A DNA stretch of 64,000 nucleotides. Source: Pseudomonas wuhanensis (GTDB taxonomy: Bacteria > Pseudomonadota > Gammaproteobacteria > Pseudomonadales > Pseudomonadaceae). The number at the start of each line of letters is the position of its first letter. Positions within the stretch are counted from its first letter, which is position 1. Below the pieces are notes generated by a model. It ran no database searches and was not told the DNA's origin. It saw only the letters and a program-made list of their open reading frames with translations. Both the position numbers and the translations under genes were made by a program. The stretch is from the NCBI RefSeq assembly GCF_030687395.1, contig NZ_CP117430.1, forward strand, positions 2,976,001-3,040,000, read 5' to 3'. This document shows, piece by piece, positions 16,311 to 26,042 of the stretch.

Positions 16311-17960
16311 ATGGACAACGTTAAACGTTGCTTTCGTTTCAAGCATTGCGCCCTGTTTCTGGCGTTATGCAGCGCAGGCGTGATGGTCGAAAGGGCCGAG
16401 GCCATGCAAATGGACCTGGGGGATTCGGACTGGAAACTGCGTTGGGACAACACCATCAAGTACAGCCAGGCCTGGCGTCTGCACGGTCAGGACAGCCGAT
16501 TGGTCAACGCGCCGACCGCCAATGGTCTGTATCCGTCGATCCAGAGTCAGGGCGATAAAAACTTCAGCCGTGGCCTGGTCTCCAACCGTCTGGACCTGTT
16601 TTCCGAAATGGACCTGAGCCGCCAAAACTATGGGCTGCGTGTGAGCGGTGCGGCCTGGTACGACGATATTTACAACCAGGACACCGACAGCAGCGAGCAA
16701 CCGCATTTCCTCAGCGAAACCCGCGAACTTCACGGTCGCGACGCGGAAATTCTCGATGCCTTTGTGTTTCTGCGCGGTGACCTGGGCGAAGACTCCCAGG
16801 GCGTGGCGCGTCTGGGCCGGCACAGCCTGATCTACGGGGAAAGCCTGTTCTACGGTGGCAACGGCATCGCCAATGCCCAGGGCCCGACCGATGTGGTCAA
16901 GCTGCTCAGCGTGCCGGGGACTCAGTTCAAGGAGATCCTGCGTCCGGTCAACCAGATCTCCGGGCAGTTGCAGATCAACCCGCAGTTGTCGGTGGGTGCT
17001 TACTACCAGTTCGAGTGGGAACGTTCCAATCTGCCCGGTGCTGGTAGCTACTTGAGCGATGTCGATGCTATCGGCTACGGCAGCGGTTCGCTGCGCGAAG
17101 TGTTCGGCAACGATACGGTGAATGGCGGCGATTTGAAGCCACGAAATTCGGGGCAGGGCGGCATGCAGATTCGCTTCAAACCGACCGGGACCGAACTGGA
17201 GCTGGGTTTTTACGCCGCGCAGTATCACGACAAAGCCCCGATCGGCTTGTATGCCTACCTCGACGGTGCAGCCGCGGCGGCCACCGGGCTGCCGATCCTG
17301 AGTTCCTATCGTCAGGTCTACGCCGAAGACATCAAGACCGCCGGCGTCAGCTTCTCCACTGCCTATGGGCCGTTCAACTTTGCCGGTGAAACCTCCGTGC
17401 GCTGGAATGCGCCGCTGGTGAGCAACCTGCAAGTGGTGACCCCAGGCATGGAGGCCGATGGCGGCGATGACTCACTGTTTGCCCGGGGCAAAACCGCTCA
17501 CGCCAACCTGTCGGCGATTTACCTGCTATCGCCTGGTGCTTTTTGGGATGGCGGCTCGGCACTGGCCGAACTGGCGTGGAACCGCACCCTGAGCGTCACC
17601 GAGAACGCTGCGGCACTGGATTCCAACACAACGCGCGATGCCACTGCGTTGCGGGTATTGGTGGAGCCGGCGTACTTCCAGATTGTCGACGGGATCGACC
17701 TGACCGTGCCGATCGGCATGGGCGTGGTGCTCGATGGCCGTTCTTCGGCCGTCAACAAGTCGGGCTTCGGCAATACCCATGCCGGCGACTGGAGTGTCGG
17801 GCTCAAGGCGACCTACCTGCAGCGCTGGGATGTCGGCCTCAACTACGTGAACTTCTTCGGGGCCCCGAAAGCCGGGCTGCGCGAGGACGGCAATTTCAGT
17901 TACGGGCAGTCGCTGGCCGACCGTGACTTCGTCTCGCTCTACGTGAAAACCTCATTCTAA
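16311..17960 (+). CDS. DUF1302 outer-membrane beta-barrel protein
   Basis: 549 residues. Export signal with hydrophobic core LFLALCSAGVMV and cleavage near AEA at about 31. The mature protein shows alternating aromatic/polar strands and ends in YVKTSF, a typical barrel C-terminus with terminal Phe. DUF1302 members are predicted outer-membrane proteins that travel with DUF1329, a Ycf48-like propeller and an RND protein; all four are consecutive here. AGGAG precedes the ATG. Role inferred: passage of hydrophobic phenylpropanoids or their products across the outer membrane. No biochemical function is known to me. Confidence 0.85.
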   Translation: MDNVKRCFRFKHCALFLALCSAGVMVERAEAMQMDLGDSDWKLRWDNTIKYSQAWRLHGQDSRLVNAPTANGLYPSIQSQGDKNFSRGLVSNRLDLFSEMDLSRQNYGLRVSGAAWYDDIYNQDTDSSEQPHFLSETRELHGRDAEILDAFVFLRGDLGEDSQGVARLGRHSLIYGESLFYGGNGIANAQGPTDVVKLLSVPGTQFKEILRPVNQISGQLQINPQLSVGAYYQFEWERSNLPGAGSYLSDVDAIGYGSGSLREVFGNDTVNGGDLKPRNSGQGGMQIRFKPTGTELELGFYAAQYHDKAPIGLYAYLDGAAAAATGLPILSSYRQVYAEDIKTAGVSFSTAYGPFNFAGETSVRWNAPLVSNLQVVTPGMEADGGDDSLFARGKTAHANLSAIYLLSPGAFWDGGSALAELAWNRTLSVTENAAALDSNTTRDATALRVLVEPAYFQIVDGIDLTVPIGMGVVLDGRSSAVNKSGFGNTHAGDWSVGLKATYLQRWDVGLNYVNFFGAPKAGLREDGNFSYGQSLADRDFVSLYVKTSF

Positions 17961-17975
17961 TAAGGTGGATTCGCC

Positions 17976-19337
17976 ATGCAGAACAACGCTTTCCTGAACA
18001 CTTGCGTCCTCACCGTGGCCCTGGCCGGCATCAGCCTGGCGCAGGCAGCAGTGTCACCTGAACAGGCTGCACGCTTGAAGTCTGAACTGACGCCCCTTGG
18101 CGGCGAGCGCGCCGGCAATGCCGATGGCAGCATCCCGGCCTGGGACGGCGGCTACACCAAGGTCGCGCCGGGCTACAAACCGGGTGACAAACGTGCCGAT
18201 CCATTCGCCGGCGAGAAACCGCTGTATTCGATCAAGGCCTCGAACATGGAGCAGTACGCCAGCGTGCTGGCCGAAGGCACCAAGGTTCTGTTGAAGAAAT
18301 ACCCGGACTATCGCCTGGACATATACCCGACCCATCGCTCGGCGGCGGCCCCGCAATGGGTGTATGACAACACCGGCAAGAATGCCACCCGTGCCACGCT
18401 GGATGTGGAAACCGAAAAAGTCGCCAGCGCCTATGGCGGCATTCCGTTCCCGATACCGGAAAATGGCGCGCAAGTGTTGTGGAACTACCGGTTGTCCTGG
18501 CAGGGCGGCGAGACCATTAGCGCACCTTTTGATACCTGGCTGATGACCGCCGGTGGCAAGAAGGTCCAGGCGACCCGGGCCCTGTTCAGCTATCAGTTTC
18601 CCTACTACTCCGAAAGCGGCAGCCTGGAAAATTTTGCCGGCAAGTACCAGGTTGGCAAGCTGCTGACCGAATTGCCGTCATCCAAGGCCGGCGAAGGCTT
18701 GATGACCCACTGGGACATGGACCCGGCCAACCGTGCGGCCTGGCAGTATCTGGTTGGCCAGCGCCGGGTACGCCGAGCGCCGAACATCGCCTACGACACC
18801 CCGGACTTCGTCACCTCTGGCGTCGGTCTGTTTGACGAAGCGTTCATGCTGTTCGGGCCTACCGACCGCTACGATCTCAAGCTTGCGGGCAAGAAAGAAC
18901 TGATCGTCCCCTACAACAATAATCGCGCCGGCCTGGCCAAGAGCGACGACCTGGTCAAACCGAACTTTCTCAATCCTGATCTGGTGCGCTGGGAGAAGCA
19001 TCGGGTCTGGGTGGTCGAGGCCACGCTCAAATCCGGCAAGCGCCATGTGGTGCCGCATCGGACCTACTACGTCGACGAGGATTCCTGGCAGATCCTGATG
19101 GTCGACGGGTATGACGCCCAGGGCAAACTGGGACGGCAGATGTATTCGCTGACGCTGTTGGCGCCAGACCTGCCGGCGCTCACTGCGCAAGTCATGTGGG
19201 GCAGCTACAACCTCGATACCGGCGCTTACTTCCTTAACGCTTCGAGCAACGATCTGGCGGTCCAGTACCAGACGATCGCAAAACCTTCGGCTTCCTTTTA
19301 CACACCGGATGCCATGGCCAACGAAAACATGCGTTGA
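17976..19337 (+). CDS. DUF1329 periplasmic protein (LolA/LolB-like fold)
   Basis: 453 residues with a signal peptide ending ALAGISLAQA (about 25). The mature start VSPEQAARLKSELTPLGGERAGNADGTIP-like region is the family signature (here seen as ELTPLGGERAGNADGS), followed by IPAWDGGYTK. The C-terminal half contains HVVPHRTYYVDEDSWQI. The fold is predicted to resemble outer-membrane lipoprotein carriers, so it may shuttle a hydrophobic ligand through the periplasm. Fifteen nt after the DUF1302 gene. Function unproven. Confidence 0.85.
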   Translation: MQNNAFLNTCVLTVALAGISLAQAAVSPEQAARLKSELTPLGGERAGNADGSIPAWDGGYTKVAPGYKPGDKRADPFAGEKPLYSIKASNMEQYASVLAEGTKVLLKKYPDYRLDIYPTHRSAAAPQWVYDNTGKNATRATLDVETEKVASAYGGIPFPIPENGAQVLWNYRLSWQGGETISAPFDTWLMTAGGKKVQATRALFSYQFPYYSESGSLENFAGKYQVGKLLTELPSSKAGEGLMTHWDMDPANRAAWQYLVGQRRVRRAPNIAYDTPDFVTSGVGLFDEAFMLFGPTDRYDLKLAGKKELIVPYNNNRAGLAKSDDLVKPNFLNPDLVRWEKHRVWVVEATLKSGKRHVVPHRTYYVDEDSWQILMVDGYDAQGKLGRQMYSLTLLAPDLPALTAQVMWGSYNLDTGAYFLNASSNDLAVQYQTIAKPSASFYTPDAMANENMR

Positions 19338-19406
19338 ACCATGGAGCGCTGTGACGGGCGAAAAGCTCGTCGCGGTCGCTGGCGATTTTCCAGGCGGGAT
19401 AAAGAC

Positions 19407-20510
19407 ATGAACGTTGAAAAAAGCTTTGCGAGTTTCGGTCTGCGATGGAGTGCCTGCGCGCTGGCGTTATGTCTGTTGGCGAGCACGTCGATGGTTGCGC
19501 AGGCCGCGACGTTTGCGGTACTGCAGCAACCGGCACTGCCGACCGCCAAGGCTGCGCGCGCGGTATTGCTTGGGTTGGCTCGGGCTGGCGAGCGTCTGGT
19601 GGCGGTCGGCGAGCGCGGCATCGTGCTGCTTTCGGATGACTCTGGAATGACTTGGCGACAGGCCCGTGTGCCGGTCAGCGTCAGCCTGACCGCGGTGCAA
19701 TTCGTCGATGCCGAGCAGGGCTGGGCGGTCGGTCATCTGGGCGTGGTGTTGCACACCGAGGACGGCGGTGAAACCTGGCACAAGCAACTCGACGGTGAGC
19801 GTGCCGCCGCGCTGGCGGTGCAGGCCGCTGAGCGCGATGCCAATCAACCGGACGGCGCCAGCAACCTGGCGCAGGCACGGCAGATGCTGGACGACGGGCC
19901 GGATAAACCGTTTCTCGACCTGTACTTCAGTGACCGCCTGCATGGCTACATCGTTGGCGCCTATAACCAGATCTACCGTACCGACGACGGCGGGCGAAGC
20001 TGGCGGCCGTGGATGCAGCATGTGAACAATCCGCAGGGCCTGAACCTGTATGGGATCCGCGCTTCGGGTAACGATCTGCTGCTGGTGGGGGAGCGCGGTT
20101 TGCTGTTGCGTTCGACCGATGCCGGGCATTCGTTTCAGCCTCTGAAATCACCTTATGAAGGCAGCTTTTTCGGTCTGCTCGGCACCCGCGGCGGAGCCTT
20201 GATTGCCTATGGACTGCGCGGCAATGCCTGGTGGTCCGAGGACCGTGGCAGCAGTTGGCGACGCCTCGACACCGGCATCGAATCAACACTGGCGACAGCC
20301 ATCGAACTGCGTGACGGCAGCCTGCTGTTGGCCAGCCAGAGCGGTGAACTTTTGTTCAGCCATGACCAGGGCCGCAGCTTCGACAAGCGCCAGAGCCGCA
20401 GCGGCGGGACGGTCGCTGCCGTGCAACAGGCAGCCGACGGCGGTCTGGCCAGCGTCGGTTTGAGTGGTGTGGCAACTGATCAGGATCCGCGGGCCTCCGC
20501 CAAACCTTGA
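19407..20510 (+). CDS. Ycf48-like/BNR-repeat beta-propeller protein
   Basis: 367 residues from ATG 19407. Signal peptide LALCLLASTSMVAQA (about 15-35) followed by repeated BNR/Asp-box-like units such as LLSDDSGMTWRQ, LHTEDGGETWHKQ, YRTDDGGRSWRP and WWSEDRGSSWRR, spaced as propeller blades. Ycf48-like proteins act as assembly or scaffold factors. Here it is always expected beside DUF1302, DUF1329 and the RND protein, suggesting a periplasmic connector. An upstream in-frame start at 19341 lacks a signal peptide at its N-terminus, so I prefer the later ATG. Confidence 0.82.
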   Translation: MNVEKSFASFGLRWSACALALCLLASTSMVAQAATFAVLQQPALPTAKAARAVLLGLARAGERLVAVGERGIVLLSDDSGMTWRQARVPVSVSLTAVQFVDAEQGWAVGHLGVVLHTEDGGETWHKQLDGERAAALAVQAAERDANQPDGASNLAQARQMLDDGPDKPFLDLYFSDRLHGYIVGAYNQIYRTDDGGRSWRPWMQHVNNPQGLNLYGIRASGNDLLLVGERGLLLRSTDAGHSFQPLKSPYEGSFFGLLGTRGGALIAYGLRGNAWWSEDRGSSWRRLDTGIESTLATAIELRDGSLLLASQSGELLFSHDQGRSFDKRQSRSGGTVAAVQQAADGGLASVGLSGVATDQDPRASAKP

Positions 20511-20562
20511 AACTTCACGGTGTAGCGCTATCGGGCCACGGCCCGTGCAACAGGAGTCAGAC

Positions 20563-22986
20563 TTGAAAGACGACAAAACCCAAACCGTGATCGGCCGCCT
20601 GGAAGACTTCGACCAGGCGTCGGGCAACTTCGCCGAGCGAATGATCTTCAACCATCGACCGCTGGTGATCCTGCTGTGTCTGCTGGTGACGCTGGTGCTC
20701 GGTTGGCAAGCCACGCGCATCGGTATCAACGCCAGCTATGAGAAGACCATCCCTACGGGGCACCCCTATGTCGCCAACTTCCTGGAGAATCGCAGCGAGT
20801 TGAGCGGTCTGGGCAACTCGTTGCGGATCTCCGTGGAGGTCAAACAGGGCAGCATCTTCACCAAGGATTACCTCGACACGCTGGCCAGGCTCAACGACGA
20901 GCTCTATCTGCTGCCGGGTGTCGACCGGCCCTACATGAAGTCTTTATGGACCCCGACCACGCGCTGGACCGCGGTGACCGAAGAGGGGCTCGATGGCGGC
21001 ACCGTGATCCCCGACGACTACGATGGTTCGGCGACCAGTATCGAGCAGGTGCGGACCAACGTCGCGCGTTCTGGTGAGGTCGGTCAATTAGTGGCCGGTA
21101 ACTTCAAGTCCAGCGTGATCTTCGTGCCGTTGCTCGAAGTCAGTCCGCAGACCGGCAAAGCCCTGGATTATGGCGAGTTTTCCCGACAGCTGGAGGCGTT
21201 GCGGGACAAATACCAGACCGATGAACTGCGAATCCACATCACCGGTTTCACCAAGATCGTCGGCGATCTGATCGAGGGGCTGACCCAGGTCTTGTTGTTC
21301 TTCGTGATGGCGGTGCTGGTGACCGTGGTGGTGCTTTACGGTTACACCCGCTGCGCGCGCAGCACCCTGGTGGTGGTGACTTGTTCGTTGGTGGCAGTGC
21401 TTTGGCAGATGGGCCTGCTCGCGATACTTGGGTATGAGTTGGACCCGTACTCGGCGCTGGTGCCGTTTTTGGTATTCGCCATCGGCATGAGCCACGGCGC
21501 GCAGAAGATGAACGGCATCATGCAGGACGTCGGTCGCGGCACCCACCGGGTGGTGGCCGCGCGTTATACCTTCCGCCGACTGTTTGCCGCCGGCATGACC
21601 GCGTTGCTCTGTGATGCGGTGGGCTTCGCCGTGTTGCTGCTGATCAACATCCGGGTGATTCAGGACCTGGCGATCACCGCCAGCCTCGGCGTGGCGGTGC
21701 TGATTTTCACCAACCTGATTCTGCTGCCGATCCTGCTCAGCTATATCGGTGTCAGCCCGGCAGCGGCGCAACGCAGCCTGAGTTCGGAAACCGCCGAGCT
21801 GCAGGCGCAGATCAAGCATCCGTTGTGGCGTGTGCTGGATTTGTTCACCCAGCGGCGCTGGGCCATTGGCGCCATGCTGGGCGGCCTGCTGCTGGCAGCG
21901 TTTGGTTTTGCCGTGAGCCTGAACCTGAAAATCGGCGATCTCGATCCTGGTGCTCCGGAGTTGCGCGCCGACTCGCGCTACAACCGCGACGCGCTGTTCA
22001 TGACCCAAAACTATGCGGCCAGTTCGGATATTTTCGTGATCATGATCAAGACGCCGGAAGATCAGTGCACGCGCTACGCCAGCCTGTCTGCGGTGGATGC
22101 GTTGGCTTGGCAACTGGAGCAATTGCCTGGCGTGGAGTCGACCACTTCAATGGCGGCGTTGAGCAAGATCGCCACGGCCGGCTACAACGAAGGCAACTTC
22201 AAGTGGTATGAGCTGATCCCCAATGACGGCGCGCTGGGCGCCGTGCAGACCCGGGCACCGCGGGAGCTGTTCAATCAGGGCTGTTCGATGCTGTCGCTGT
22301 ACGTTTACCTGTCCGATCACAAGGCCGATACCCTGAATCGGGTGGTGGAGGCGAGCGAGGCCTTCATCGCAGCGCATCAGGTGCCAGAGGTCAAATTCAT
22401 GCTGGCCGCCGGCAGCGCCGGAATCGAAGCCGCGACCAATATCGTGGTGAAAAAATCCATGCACGAGATGCTGTTCTGGGTCTACGGCGCGGTCAGCCTG
22501 CTATGCCTGCTGACCTTCCGCAGCTGGCGTGCAACCCTGTGCGCGATGCTGCCGCTGATGCTCACCTCGATTCTGTGCGAGGCGCTGATGGTGGGGCTGG
22601 GTATGGGGGTGAAAGTCGCAACCCTGCCGGTAATCGCACTGGGCGTGGGCATTGGCATCGACTACGCACTGTATGTCTTGAGTGTGATCCTGGCTCGAAT
22701 GCGTGCCGGCGACACCCTGGCCCAGGCGTATTACCAGGCGCTGCTGTTCACCGGCAAAGTGGTGTTGCTGACCGGCATGACCCTGGCGGTTGCAGTGTCG
22801 ACCTGGGCGTTCTCACCGATCAAGTTCCAGGCCGACATGGGTATTCTGCTGGCGTTCATGTTCCTGGTGAACATGCTCGGTGCCCTGATTCTGCTGCCGG
22901 CTCTGGCCTGGTTGCTGCTGCCGCAGAAGGTCTTCGCAAAAAAGCCTGAAGCGAGCTTGCTTGTGCAGTGGGTCAAGGAGGGCTGA
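20563..22986 (+). CDS. RND/MMPL-family transporter
   Basis: 807 residues. One N-terminal TM (PLVILLCLLVTLVLGW), a large periplasmic loop, then a five-helix block with the MMPL stretch VPFLVFAIGMSHGAQKMNGI. The layout repeats: TM, second periplasmic loop, and a block with IALGVGIGIDYALYVLSVIL carrying the GxxxDY motif for proton relay. TTG start 20563 is supported by CAGGAG 6 nt upstream; it lies downstream of the Ycf48-like stop. Size and domain duplication fit the HAE2/MMPL-like exporters that travel with DUF1302/DUF1329. Direction and substrate of transport are unknown. Confidence 0.85.
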   Translation: MKDDKTQTVIGRLEDFDQASGNFAERMIFNHRPLVILLCLLVTLVLGWQATRIGINASYEKTIPTGHPYVANFLENRSELSGLGNSLRISVEVKQGSIFTKDYLDTLARLNDELYLLPGVDRPYMKSLWTPTTRWTAVTEEGLDGGTVIPDDYDGSATSIEQVRTNVARSGEVGQLVAGNFKSSVIFVPLLEVSPQTGKALDYGEFSRQLEALRDKYQTDELRIHITGFTKIVGDLIEGLTQVLLFFVMAVLVTVVVLYGYTRCARSTLVVVTCSLVAVLWQMGLLAILGYELDPYSALVPFLVFAIGMSHGAQKMNGIMQDVGRGTHRVVAARYTFRRLFAAGMTALLCDAVGFAVLLLINIRVIQDLAITASLGVAVLIFTNLILLPILLSYIGVSPAAAQRSLSSETAELQAQIKHPLWRVLDLFTQRRWAIGAMLGGLLLAAFGFAVSLNLKIGDLDPGAPELRADSRYNRDALFMTQNYAASSDIFVIMIKTPEDQCTRYASLSAVDALAWQLEQLPGVESTTSMAALSKIATAGYNEGNFKWYELIPNDGALGAVQTRAPRELFNQGCSMLSLYVYLSDHKADTLNRVVEASEAFIAAHQVPEVKFMLAAGSAGIEAATNIVVKKSMHEMLFWVYGAVSLLCLLTFRSWRATLCAMLPLMLTSILCEALMVGLGMGVKVATLPVIALGVGIGIDYALYVLSVILARMRAGDTLAQAYYQALLFTGKVVLLTGMTLAVAVSTWAFSPIKFQADMGILLAFMFLVNMLGALILLPALAWLLLPQKVFAKKPEASLLVQWVKEG

Positions 22987-23005
22987 AGGGCTCGGCACGC
23001 GGGAC

Positions 23006-23099
23006 CCTGTGGGAGCGGGCTTGCTCGCGAAGACGGCGGTACAGGCAACATCGATGTCGTCTGATACTCCGCCTTCGCGAGCGAGCCCGCTCCCACAGG
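23006..23099. repeat. REPIN (inverted REP pair)
   Basis: Arms 23006-23032 and 23073-23099 (27 nt each, one mismatch) of the CCTGTGGGAGCGGGCTTGC family enclose a 40-nt middle. It sits between the convergent RND and MFS genes and may act as a bidirectional transcript end. Confidence 0.9.
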
Positions 23100-23122
23100 T
23101 CTCGCGTTTTAACTGATGGGGT

Positions 23123-24340
23123 TCAGGCCTTGGCCTTTTCCATCGATACCGTAAGTGGGGCCGAACGGGCAATCACGCTGATGATCGCCAGTGCTGCAAT
23201 CAGCAGCCCGGGCGAGGTCGCCAGCAATACCCCGGTGGTACCGGCCCCAGCCGCCAGAATCTGCCCCGCGGCCAACGGCCCGGCCACCGATCCGAGGCGA
23301 CCGATAGCCACCGCCGCGCCGACGCCGGTGGCACGCACCGAAGTCGGGTACGACGGCGGTGCCAGGGCGTAAAGCACCAGCTGCGCGGCCATTACAAACA
23401 ACCCGGCGGAAAAACCGGCGATGGCCATGGGGACGATGCCCACCGACAGACCGACCCCGGCCAGCGCCGCCAGCAACCCGGCGTAGACAAACAGCACCAC
23501 TTTGATGCCGTTGCAGCGATCCAGCAGCAGCCCGCCGAGCAGGGAACCGAGGGCGCCGCCGATGTTGAACAGCATCTGCACCAGGCCTGCCTGGGGTTTG
23601 CTGAAACCCTGTTCCAGCAACAGCGATGGCAGCCAGTTGAGCAGCATGTACATCACGGTCAGGGTGAAGAAGTAGCTCAACCACAATGCCAGGGTGACGC
23701 GGGTCCGGTCTTCGCCGAACAGCGCCTGGCCGGTTGACGCGCGCGCCACGTTGACGCTGCCTTGTTGCTGGCGAAAGGCGCTGGACTCAGGCAGCAGCAG
23801 GACCATCAACGGCACCACCAGCAAAGGCACGAGACCACCGATGATGAAGGTCATCTGCCAATGCTCGGCAAACAGCATGGCGACTACCGCCGCCAGCGCG
23901 CCGCCCAACGGCACGCCGGCATACATGATGCTGATCGCGGTGCCGCGACGTTGCTCACCCACGGCTTCGGCACACAGCGCGATCAGGTTGGGCAGGGCGG
24001 CACCCAGGCCCAGGCCCGTCATGAAGCGCGCCAGCAGCAGGCCGGAAAAACTGCTGACATAGGCCGTGTTGAGGGAGAACACGCCGAACAGCAGCACGGC
24101 GCCGATGAGGATTTTCTTGCGGCCGATGCGATCGGCGATCCAGCCGCCGAAGAAGGCGCCCGGCAGCAAACCGATGATGCCGGCGCTGAATACCCAACCC
24201 ATCATTTTCGGGTCCAGGGCAAAGGTCTGGCGCAGGCCCGCGGCGGCAGTGCCGGCGGCTTGCAGGTCGAAACCTTCGATCAGTGCAACGATAAAACACA
24301 GGGCGATGGTCAGCGTCGTGCGACGTGATGGGGTGTCCAT
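23123..24340 (-). CDS. MFS aromatic acid:H+ symporter (MhpT-like)
   Basis: 405 residues with 12 predicted TM helices. MFS signature FGGWIADRIGRKKIL in loop 2-3 (about 60-75) and the AAHS-family motif IEGFDLQAAG in TM1 (about 19-28), whose Asp is typical of aromatic acid carriers. GAGG lies 6 nt before ATG 24340. It lies between the coniferyl operon and the ferulate genes, so uptake of hydroxycinnamates or another phenylpropanoid acid is likely. It is divergent from the OprD-type porin, which may bring the same substrate through the outer membrane. Confidence 0.87.
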   Translation of the reverse strand: MDTPSRRTTLTIALCFIVALIEGFDLQAAGTAAAGLRQTFALDPKMMGWVFSAGIIGLLPGAFFGGWIADRIGRKKILIGAVLLFGVFSLNTAYVSSFSGLLLARFMTGLGLGAALPNLIALCAEAVGEQRRGTAISIMYAGVPLGGALAAVVAMLFAEHWQMTFIIGGLVPLLVVPLMVLLLPESSAFRQQQGSVNVARASTGQALFGEDRTRVTLALWLSYFFTLTVMYMLLNWLPSLLLEQGFSKPQAGLVQMLFNIGGALGSLLGGLLLDRCNGIKVVLFVYAGLLAALAGVGLSVGIVPMAIAGFSAGLFVMAAQLVLYALAPPSYPTSVRATGVGAAVAIGRLGSVAGPLAAGQILAAGAGTTGVLLATSPGLLIAALAIISVIARSAPLTVSMEKAKA

Positions 24341-24671
24341 GGCGAACCTCATTATTGTTTTTGTTGGGGCTTATGGGGGAACGCGAGCCTGATTGCTGTA
24401 GGCGATAACAGGCTGAAATTAAGATTAACAAAGATAACTAAAAAATGAATGACCAAGGGTTTTTACTGAAAAAAGCCATTAAATTCATTTAAATCAATGT
24501 GATGACATAAGGTGGAAGATGTATTTATAAAATAGATAATAATATTAATGTTCGATTATCGGTCATTGTGGATTGACGCCACCCTCAGGCGTTTCCATTC
24601 TCTGACCGGAGATCCTTGGGGCAACCCGACGATCCCGTTCTAAAAACAACAACAATAAGTGGACATCGAAC
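24341..24671. other. AT-rich divergent promoter region
   Basis: 331 nt between the divergent MFS and porin genes. The centre (about 24410-24570) is strongly AT-rich. A loose inverted repeat GATAAT...ATTATC lies around 24535-24561. I found neither the MarR-type palindrome nor a sigma-54 promoter here. Confidence 0.4.
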
Positions 24672-25982
24672 ATGCCAAATCTCCCTCGGGACGCCCTCGT
24701 GGCGATCTCAACCTTACCTGTTCGCGCACGTCATCTGGCCCTGTTGGGTTTGAGTGTGATTGCCACTCCGGCGCTGGCCGAAGGCTTTATCGATGACAGT
24801 CACGGCACCTTGACCCTGCGCAATTACTACCTGGATCGGGACTACAAGGACGACGGGGCGAAGACCGCGGCCCGGGAATGGGCCCAGGGTTTCATCATGA
24901 ATATGGAGTCGGGCTTTACCCCGGGGACTGTTGGTTTTGGCCTGGACGCTCGCGGCCTGATGGGCGTCAAGCTGGACTCGTCGCCCGACCGCAGCGGCAC
25001 CGAGTTGTTGCCGGTGTCCGCCAGCGACAAGCGTGCGGCGGACGAGTATTCGCGCCTGGCCATGACCGCCAAGATGCGTTTTGCCCAGACCACGGTGAAG
25101 ACCGGCGATGTATCGATCTTCCTGCCGTTCGCTTTCGCCAGTCCGTCACGGCTGCTGCCGCAGACGTTTCGTGGCACCACCCTCAGTTCAAAGGACATCG
25201 ACGGGCTGACCTTCAACACCGGCTACATCGATCGCATCAACAAGCGTGATTCCACCGACTACCAGCCGATGAGCATTGCCTCGCCGAACCGGCGTTTCAA
25301 CGGAGCGGCCACCTCATCGCACATGGCTTATGTCGGCGGCGATTATCAGGTGAACAAGGACCTCAGTCTGCGTGCCTATCACGCCGAAGTGGCGGACTTG
25401 TATCAGCAGAACACCCTGGCGCTGCTGCACAATCTACAGGTGGGCGAGGGCACGCTGACCACTGATTTGCGCAGTTTTTTCAGCGACGAGGACGGCAGCG
25501 CCAAGGCCGGCAAGGTGGACAACCGCAACCTGTCGGCGCTGTTCGGCTATCGCTTTGGCGGCCATCGCCTGAGCCTGGGCTATATGCACTCCAGTGGTGA
25601 CACCGCGACGCCTTACGTGTCGGGCACCGAGTTGATGGGCATGAGTGAGCTGACCATGAGCTCGGACTTTCTCAATGCCAAGGAGCGGACCTGGCAGGCG
25701 ATCTACGACTATGACTTCGCCGCCGTCGGGGTGCCCGGGCTGAAGAGCCGGCTACGTTATGTTCGCGGTGACCATATCGAGCTGACGGCGCTGAATGCCG
25801 ACGACCGCAAGGAGCGAGAATTCCAGATGGAGCTGGGGTATGTGATCCAGAGTGGCCCGCTGAAGAACGTCGGGCTGATGGCGCGCAAGTCGATCTATCG
25901 CAATGACTTCCCCACCGGCGCGGCGTTTCGCGATGAAAACCAGACCCGCTTTCTGGTGCTCTACACCGTACCGATCTGGTAA
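24672..25982 (+). CDS. OprD-family outer-membrane porin
   Basis: 436 residues. Signal peptide ending SVIATPALA (about 36); the mature start EGFIDDSHGTLTLRNYYLDRDYKDDG is the OprD signature, split here only by family variation. The C-terminus LVLYTVPIW is a barrel end with terminal aromatic residue. OprD/OpdK-type channels admit small aromatic or carboxylic acids. Between the aromatic MFS carrier and the ferulate regulator, it likely admits hydroxycinnamates or vanillate. Confidence 0.88.
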   Translation: MPNLPRDALVAISTLPVRARHLALLGLSVIATPALAEGFIDDSHGTLTLRNYYLDRDYKDDGAKTAAREWAQGFIMNMESGFTPGTVGFGLDARGLMGVKLDSSPDRSGTELLPVSASDKRAADEYSRLAMTAKMRFAQTTVKTGDVSIFLPFAFASPSRLLPQTFRGTTLSSKDIDGLTFNTGYIDRINKRDSTDYQPMSIASPNRRFNGAATSSHMAYVGGDYQVNKDLSLRAYHAEVADLYQQNTLALLHNLQVGEGTLTTDLRSFFSDEDGSAKAGKVDNRNLSALFGYRFGGHRLSLGYMHSSGDTATPYVSGTELMGMSELTMSSDFLNAKERTWQAIYDYDFAAVGVPGLKSRLRYVRGDHIELTALNADDRKEREFQMELGYVIQSGPLKNVGLMARKSIYRNDFPTGAAFRDENQTRFLVLYTVPIW

Positions 25983-26001
25983 GTCGTTTTTACCTGCCAC
26001 G

Positions 26002-26035
26002 ACGCCGGCCGTTCCCCCCAGGAACGCGCCGGCGT
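26002..26035. terminator. Strong hairpin between convergent porin and MarR genes
   Basis: Nested stems ACGCCGGC/GCCGGCGT and CGTTCC/GGAACG around a short CCCCA loop (one bulged C). It lies between the two stop codons. No long T run follows, so it may be a structured bidirectional end rather than a canonical intrinsic terminator. Confidence 0.6.
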
Positions 26036-26042
26036 TGGCGTT

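Noticed and set aside
23006..23099. CRISPR-like repeat
   Set aside because: The arms are inverted, not direct, and occur as isolated pairs through the window; they are REPINs.
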